A stretch of 9,430 nucleotides of DNA, taken from Alphaproteobacteria bacterium (GTDB lineage Bacteria > Pseudomonadota > Alphaproteobacteria > Micropepsales > Micropepsaceae). A model generated the notes under the pieces. It had not been told where the DNA came from and searched no databases. It saw only the letters and a list, made by a program, of their open reading frames with translations. The DNA lies in assembly GCA_003451645.1 (NCBI GenBank), contig DMER01000089.1, positions 33,878 through 43,307 of the forward strand, read 5' to 3'. The translations under genes and the position numbers were made by a program. Shown here one piece after another: positions 5,716-9,430 of the stretch (position 1 is its first letter; every line of letters begins with the position of its first letter).

Positions 5716-7137
5716 ATGAGCACGCGCGGCCTGATGCACACATTTGGACAGGGTTGGGTTGTCTCTGCCGCCATGGTCATGGGCCTTGTCGCGGCGGCGG
5801 CGCTCTATCGCCTGGCGGGCGCGGATTTGAGCGCGGCTCTGGCCTGCGGCGCATGTATTGCCACAGCCATGGTCATTGGTGATGGCTTTGTCCGTATACA
5901 GCACACCAACCGGCGGATGGACAATGAGCTGGCGAAATTGTTCGCAGTCAGCCAAGAACTGACCATGGAGGCGCAACTCGCGCAGCAGCGCCTGCACGAT
6001 TTGGCCAGCGACTTTGAAAAGCGGGTGAGCAGCCGCAATGAGCGCCTGGTCTCGGAATTCAAAGTGCTGGAGGTGCTGATCCGGCGCCTGGCGGAAGGGA
6101 TCGCCTCGAAATCACGCGAGCAGCCCGCCGAGTCCGACCCCGCGGGCCTGAGGCCGTCAGCGGCAGCACTTTCGGCAGCCGATTTGGGCGGAACGCCGGA
6201 TGATGCGCGCCTGGTCGAGATTGTGCGGCGGTGTTTGGAAGACAACAGGATCGACCTCTACCTTCAGCCGATTGTCAGTCTGCCGCAACGCAGGATCCGC
6301 TTTTACGAGGCGTTCACGCGGTTGCGCGCAGAAGACGGCGAACTCATCCTGCCCAGCCAGTACATCAAGATTGCCGAGCCGGCTGGCCTCATGTCGGTCG
6401 TGGACAATCTGCTGCTGTTCCGGTGCATCCAAGTGGTCCGTAGGCTGACCAACCGGAACAAGGAGCTAGCCGTCTTTTGCAACATCTCGCGCTACACGTT
6501 GCAGGATGCGGGCTTCTTCGCGCAGTTTCTTGAGTTCATGCAGCATAACCGCGATCTGGCGGGCCTCATCATCTTTGAATTGTCGCAGGATGCGATGGAC
6601 GCATGCGGCCCGGTCGAAGAGGCGAACCTGACCTATCTCGCGGATTTGGGCTTTAGCTTTTCGATGGATAAGGTCGCCTCGCTGGATCTGGATTTTGAGC
6701 GGCTGCGGGAGCGGCGTGTCAGGTATGTGAAGGTTCAGTCTACGACCTTGCTGGGCGATATTGGGAGCGCGGGCTCAAGTGTCGCCGCACCCGATCTGAA
6801 GGAACTCATGGGCCGCTTTGGTTTGAGCCTCATCGCCGAGAAGGTCGAGCATGAGCGGGAGGTGGTCAATCTCCTCGATTTCAATGTGGACTTTGCGCAA
6901 GGCTATTTGTTCGGCGAGCCGCGGCCATTGCGGGAAGCGGTCCTGAGCGCAGGCGCCCAGGCACCCCGCAAGACCGGTACCGCAGCCGAGTGGCCAAAAC
7001 CCGCCGCCGATCCTTTGCCGCCGGTCCCGCCGCCGCCAATGCCTGCGCCACCCGATGCAGCTCCGCCAGTGCTAACCCGCGGCAAGGCGATTGAGGCCCT
7101 CGCCGCCCGGGCAACGCAGCGCCGGGCCCGCGCTTGA
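5716..7137 (+). CDS. tipF: TipF-like membrane protein with coiled coil and degenerate EAL domain
   Basis: This 473-residue protein resembles Caulobacter TipF, a c-di-GMP-binding polarity factor needed to place and assemble the flagellum. Two N-terminal membrane helices (about 12-31 and 37-56) are followed by a coiled coil (65-128) and a linker. An EAL domain (about 163-410) opens with LYLQPIVSLPQRR (181-193). The EAL motif is EAF (198-200). Asn256, Glu288, Asp318, Lys339, Glu375 and Gln395 remain. The metal-binding Asp-Asp pair is Asp318-Lys319 (FSMDKV), and the Asp of the IKID-type motif is Gln341. A receptor rather than an active phosphodiesterase is therefore likely. FSMDKVASLDLDF and IAEKVE are typical of TipF. 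Unusual is a proline-rich stretch (433-451) and a basic Arg-rich C-terminus. An in-frame TGA directly precedes the ATG, so the frame cannot begin earlier. The ribosome binding site is weak. No flagellar gene is in the window. Confidence 0.87.
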   Translation: MSTRGLMHTFGQGWVVSAAMVMGLVAAAALYRLAGADLSAALACGACIATAMVIGDGFVRIQHTNRRMDNELAKLFAVSQELTMEAQLAQQRLHDLASDFEKRVSSRNERLVSEFKVLEVLIRRLAEGIASKSREQPAESDPAGLRPSAAALSAADLGGTPDDARLVEIVRRCLEDNRIDLYLQPIVSLPQRRIRFYEAFTRLRAEDGELILPSQYIKIAEPAGLMSVVDNLLLFRCIQVVRRLTNRNKELAVFCNISRYTLQDAGFFAQFLEFMQHNRDLAGLIIFELSQDAMDACGPVEEANLTYLADLGFSFSMDKVASLDLDFERLRERRVRYVKVQSTTLLGDIGSAGSSVAAPDLKELMGRFGLSLIAEKVEHEREVVNLLDFNVDFAQGYLFGEPRPLREAVLSAGAQAPRKTGTAAEWPKPAADPLPPVPPPPMPAPPDAAPPVLTRGKAIEALAARATQRRARA

Positions 7138-7244
7138 CCGCGCAGCTTTGGCTATGTCCGATTTGCATGCTTGACGTGCAAAACAACGAGGGTCACGCGC
7201 ATGTCGTTTGACCTTCGGCCCGGATTGAGGCATTCACTGACACC
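7138..7244. promoter_or_regulatory. Intergenic region before the HAD gene, with inverted repeat
   Basis: This 107-nt gap separates tipF from the HAD gene on the same strand. It contains an inverted repeat TTTGCA (7162-7167) / TGCAAA (7177-7182) with a 9-nt centre that includes TTGACG (7171-7176), a good -35-like hexamer. No matching -10 was found. There is no T-tract, so it is not a terminator. An operator or promoter for the HAD gene is possible. Confidence 0.3.
7162..7182. repeat. Short inverted repeat TTTGCA-N9-TGCAAA
   Basis: Two perfect 6-nt arms are spaced by 9 nt, 25 nt after the tipF stop. The 21-nt overall span is that of a dimeric-regulator operator. No second copy was noticed in the window. 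Confidence 0.4.
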
Positions 7245-8126
7245 ATGCCGCAGACCTCCTTGGTATACGGATTGTCCGAGCTAGCGCCGCGCTATGACGC
7301 GCTGGTGAGCGATGTGTGGGGCGTCATCCATAATGGGGTCCAGGCCTATCCAGGGGCATCGGACGCGCTCAGGCAGTTCAGGAACATGGGCAAACCCGTT
7401 GTTCTGCTGACCAATGCGCCACGGCCGCAAAGCGTGGTCGCCAAACAGCTTCATCATTTTGGCATAGCGGATGACGCGTATGACGCGATCGTGACGTCGG
7501 GCGATCTAACGCGCGCCGAGATCGCGCGCCGAGCCGCCGAAAATGGCGGGCCGTTGCCTAGTCTCTATATTGGCCCGGATCGTGATTTGGGCATCTTTGA
7601 TGAAGAGATGGTGGTGCGCACTGACCTCGATGCCGCGCAGGTCATCATTTGCACAGGTCCGTACAAGGACGATGAAGAGACACCGGACGATTACCGCGAC
7701 ATGTTGGAACGCGCGGCGGCCCGTGGTCTCGCCATGATTTGCGCGAACCCCGATCTAGTGGTGCAGCGCGGCGAACGGATCATTTATTGCGCGGGCTCAT
7801 TGGCGGCCCTGTATGAGCAGCTCGGCGGCATGGTCTGGTACGCTGGCAAGCCCCATCTGCCGGTCTATGGCCGGGTCGATGAGGAATTGGCCCGCGCGGC
7901 TGGCCGGGCGATCCCGCGGATGCGGGTGCTGATGGCGGGTGATGGTCTGAAGACGGATGTTCTGGGCGCGAACCGCGCAGGGCTCCCGGTGCTGTTGATC
8001 ACAGGCGGCATCCATACGGCCGATTTTGGGCATAGTGTTGAGGAGCCCGATCCGGATCGCATTCGTGCGCAATTGGCGCGAGCGGGACTGAATGCCGTTG
8101 CAGCGTGTCCGCGCTTGCGCTGGTAG
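7245..8126 (+). CDS. HAD-IIA family hydrolase, alphaproteobacterial subfamily (TIGR01459-like)
   Basis: This 293-residue cytoplasmic protein has the HAD phosphatase fold; its substrate is unknown. Motif I is SDVWGVIHNG (22-31) with nucleophile Asp23. Motif II is LLTNAPRP (54-61) with Thr56, motif III is Lys202 in AGKPHLPVY, and motif IV is GDGLKTD (232-238) with Asp233 and Asp238. ANPD (167-170) is typical of class IIA. Trp25 stands where most HAD phosphatases have their second, acid/base Asp; I believe this Trp is usual in the subfamily but cannot check it. The opening GLSELAPRYDALVSDVWG is typical. The ATG at 7245 is the first after an in-frame stop at 7209; the nearest purine-rich GAGG is 14 nt away, so translation initiation looks weak. 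It follows tipF by 107 nt and ends 7 nt from the convergent PLP-enzyme gene. Confidence 0.9.
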   Translation: MPQTSLVYGLSELAPRYDALVSDVWGVIHNGVQAYPGASDALRQFRNMGKPVVLLTNAPRPQSVVAKQLHHFGIADDAYDAIVTSGDLTRAEIARRAAENGGPLPSLYIGPDRDLGIFDEEMVVRTDLDAAQVIICTGPYKDDEETPDDYRDMLERAAARGLAMICANPDLVVQRGERIIYCAGSLAALYEQLGGMVWYAGKPHLPVYGRVDEELARAAGRAIPRMRVLMAGDGLKTDVLGANRAGLPVLLITGGIHTADFGHSVEEPDPDRIRAQLARAGLNAVAACPRLRW

Positions 8127-8133
8127 GGTGTCT

Positions 8134-9297
8134 TCAAGGCCGCCCGGGCCATCCCAATGCGTCCAACGCCTCTGCGGCGCGGGCAAAATCATCGAGAGAA
8201 CAATAAATCTGTCCTGACAGGCGCAGGAGCAGAGCCCCCTCAACAACTGAGGCTGCAATCTGGACGCGGTGCTGGTCCCACATCTCATGGAGCAGGAATG
8301 CCGCAGCCTCGGGCGAGGCGGGGCCTATGGTTGGCAACTGCATAGACAGCATAGCGGCAAAGTAACCAGGCTCAGCCGTTGGCCGTGCACCGAGCTGCGC
8401 AAACTTTGCAATGCCGTCGCGAACCAAGGTGCGGTTATGCGCCATCATCGCTTCCAGGCCGAACTCGGCGATGAAACTGAGGGCATCCGGCACGCAAAGC
8501 CATGCAGTGGCGTCACGCGTGCCCGTATAGTCGAACGAGCGCGGGAAGCCGTCTTCGAACCAATGGCTGACGGCCAAGGGCGCGGTCAGGTCTCGGACCT
8601 GCGGCCCCGCCCAAAAGAACGCCGTGCCGCGCGGGCAAAAGAGCCATTTGTGCAGATTGCCTGTGACCCAGTCGGCACCTAGGGATTGAATATCAAGGGG
8701 AACTTGGCCGGGACCATGTGCGGCGTCGATCAGGACATGCGCGCCTTGCTGCTTGCACAGCTTTGTCATCTCGCGCACTGGCAGGATGTGAGCGGTGGGT
8801 GAGACAATGAGATCGAAAATGGCCAAGCGCGTCTGGCGCGAGAGCTTTGCCGCGAACCGCGCGACCACCGATTGATGATCATGCAATGGAAGCGGAAGGT
8901 CGACGACTACCGGCGTCGCTCCCGATCGCTTGCACACCTCCACCACCGCTAAACGGACGGTATTGTATGTTGTCGACGTGATGAGGATCTCGTCGCCTGG
9001 CCTGAAGGTCAGACTATGGAGGACTGCGTTGATGGCAGATGTTGCATTCTCCACGAACGCGATGTCGTCACCGTTGACGTTGACGACAGGGCCGAGGACC
9101 TCAGCCGCCGCGCGAATGGCAGGTTTCATCAGCCGGCGGAAGAATAGGTCCGGCTGGCGCTCCATCGCCGCTTGCCAGCGCTGCTGCGCCTGTTGAACGG
9201 GGATAGGGACGGCGCCAAACGAGCCATGGTTCAGAAAGGTCCCTTGCGGGTCGAGGCTGAAGAGCGCGCGCGCTTGGCGGCCAAACGGGATAGTCAC
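8134..9297 (-). CDS. Aminotransferase class V-fold PLP-dependent enzyme (isopenicillin N epimerase-like)
   Basis: This 387-residue fold-type I PLP enzyme most resembles the isopenicillin N epimerase-like group; its true substrate is unknown. FLNHGSFGAVP (21-31) is the group's N-terminal signature. PLP phosphate contact NATSA is at 84-88 and the ring-binding Asp191 with His194 is in IDAAHGPGQ (190-198). The Schiff-base lysine is Lys217 in GNLHKWLFCPRG, followed by YTGTRD (257-262). Arg359 (LRLS) may bind a carboxylate. The length is usual. The start is GTG, supported by AAGGTG (9310-9305) 7 nt upstream and by a 4-nt GTGA overlap with the stop of the preceding gene, which indicates translational coupling. 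Epimerase activity on penicillin N is unlikely here, since no beta-lactam genes are present. Cysteine desulfurase or kynureninase-like chemistry cannot be excluded. Confidence 0.9.
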   Translation of the reverse strand: MTIPFGRQARALFSLDPQGTFLNHGSFGAVPIPVQQAQQRWQAAMERQPDLFFRRLMKPAIRAAAEVLGPVVNVNGDDIAFVENATSAINAVLHSLTFRPGDEILITSTTYNTVRLAVVEVCKRSGATPVVVDLPLPLHDHQSVVARFAAKLSRQTRLAIFDLIVSPTAHILPVREMTKLCKQQGAHVLIDAAHGPGQVPLDIQSLGADWVTGNLHKWLFCPRGTAFFWAGPQVRDLTAPLAVSHWFEDGFPRSFDYTGTRDATAWLCVPDALSFIAEFGLEAMMAHNRTLVRDGIAKFAQLGARPTAEPGYFAAMLSMQLPTIGPASPEAAAFLLHEMWDQHRVQIAASVVEGALLLRLSGQIYCSLDDFARAAEALDALGWPGRP

Positions 9298-9430
9298 GAG
9301 TGAGCACCTTGAGGCACGTCGTCCTCGCCAATCTCGCGCAGGGCATGAATGCGCTCTTCGGGCGACAATGTGGCAAGCGGAAGAGCCAGAAGTTTCTGAA
9401 TACGCCCATGCAAAATGGCGAAGGCATCGG
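9294..9430 (-). CDS. C-terminal 44 codons of an upstream gene, coupled to the PLP enzyme
   Basis: Only the end of this gene is visible. The frame is open from the right edge and stops with TGA at 9296-9294, overlapping the GTG of the PLP enzyme. The residues (beginning DAFAILHGRIQKLLALPL, then LSPEERIHALREIGE, ending in GAHS) look like a real protein C-terminus, with an amphipathic helix, a Leu-Pro turn and a second helix. This resembles the C-terminal helices of the low-molecular-weight tyrosine phosphatase/ArsC-like arsenate reductases of Alphaproteobacteria. That assignment is from memory of the family pattern and is weak; the catalytic N-terminus is outside the window. Confidence 0.6.
   Translation of the reverse strand, partial: DAFAILHGRIQKLLALPLATLSPEERIHALREIGEDDVPQGAHS

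Noticed and set aside
9101..9427. Minus-strand 108-codon open frame at the right edge
   Set aside because: It overlaps the PLP enzyme in another frame. The competing frame ending at 9294 has a natural C-terminus and a coupled stop-start overlap.
1..9430. A defence, mobile or other undescribed multi-gene system
   Set aside because: All large frames belong to familiar chromosomal families. There are no nucleases, integrases, toxins, reverse transcriptases, repeat arrays or composition shifts that would suggest an island.

Overview
The window looks like chromosomal DNA from an alphaproteobacterium, probably of the Caulobacterales/Hyphomonadaceae type. The best markers are a TipF-like degenerate-EAL membrane protein (5716-7137) and a HAD-IIA hydrolase of a subfamily found mainly in Alphaproteobacteria (7245-8126). 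Coding density is high, codon use is fairly even and GC-rich throughout, and I see no tRNA, rRNA, insertion sequence, CRISPR array, phage gene or attachment site. The taxonomic call is inferred from protein character only.

Layout. Bases 1-1299 (minus) carry most of an iron(III)-type ABC transporter permease whose C-terminus runs off the left edge. It is divergent from a complete alanine dehydrogenase, ald (1421-2545, plus). Ald converges on a Crp-type cyclic-nucleotide regulator (2563-3294, minus), which lies 56 nt downstream of a classical short-chain dehydrogenase (3351-4124, minus); those two could be co-transcribed. A 287-nt intergenic region separates the dehydrogenase from a glycine-zipper/OmpA-domain outer-membrane lipoprotein (4412-5077, plus), which ends in a strong intrinsic terminator (5102-5132). 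A glutathione-peroxidase family enzyme follows (5137-5619, minus). It diverges from tipF (5716-7137, plus), and the HAD-IIA hydrolase comes next on the same strand. The right end holds a class V-fold PLP enzyme (8134-9297, minus). Its GTG start overlaps by 4 nt the stop of a gene whose last 44 codons are in the window (9294-9430, minus).

How the genes relate. There is no single pathway. The genes cover nutrient uptake (iron permease), amino-acid catabolism (alanine dehydrogenase), cell-envelope anchoring to peptidoglycan (OmpA lipoprotein), peroxide defence (peroxidase), c-di-GMP-dependent flagellar or polarity control (TipF) and several enzymes of unknown substrate. The tightest functional unit visible is the translationally coupled pair at the right edge. 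The SDR-regulator pair is a weaker operon candidate.

I looked for an undescribed system and did not find a convincing one. The most interesting items are the non-catalytic-looking EAL domain with its proline-rich, basic tail, the HAD enzyme with Trp in place of the usual second catalytic Asp, and the coupled PLP-enzyme pair. Promoter and operator calls are weak because they rest on short motif matches only.
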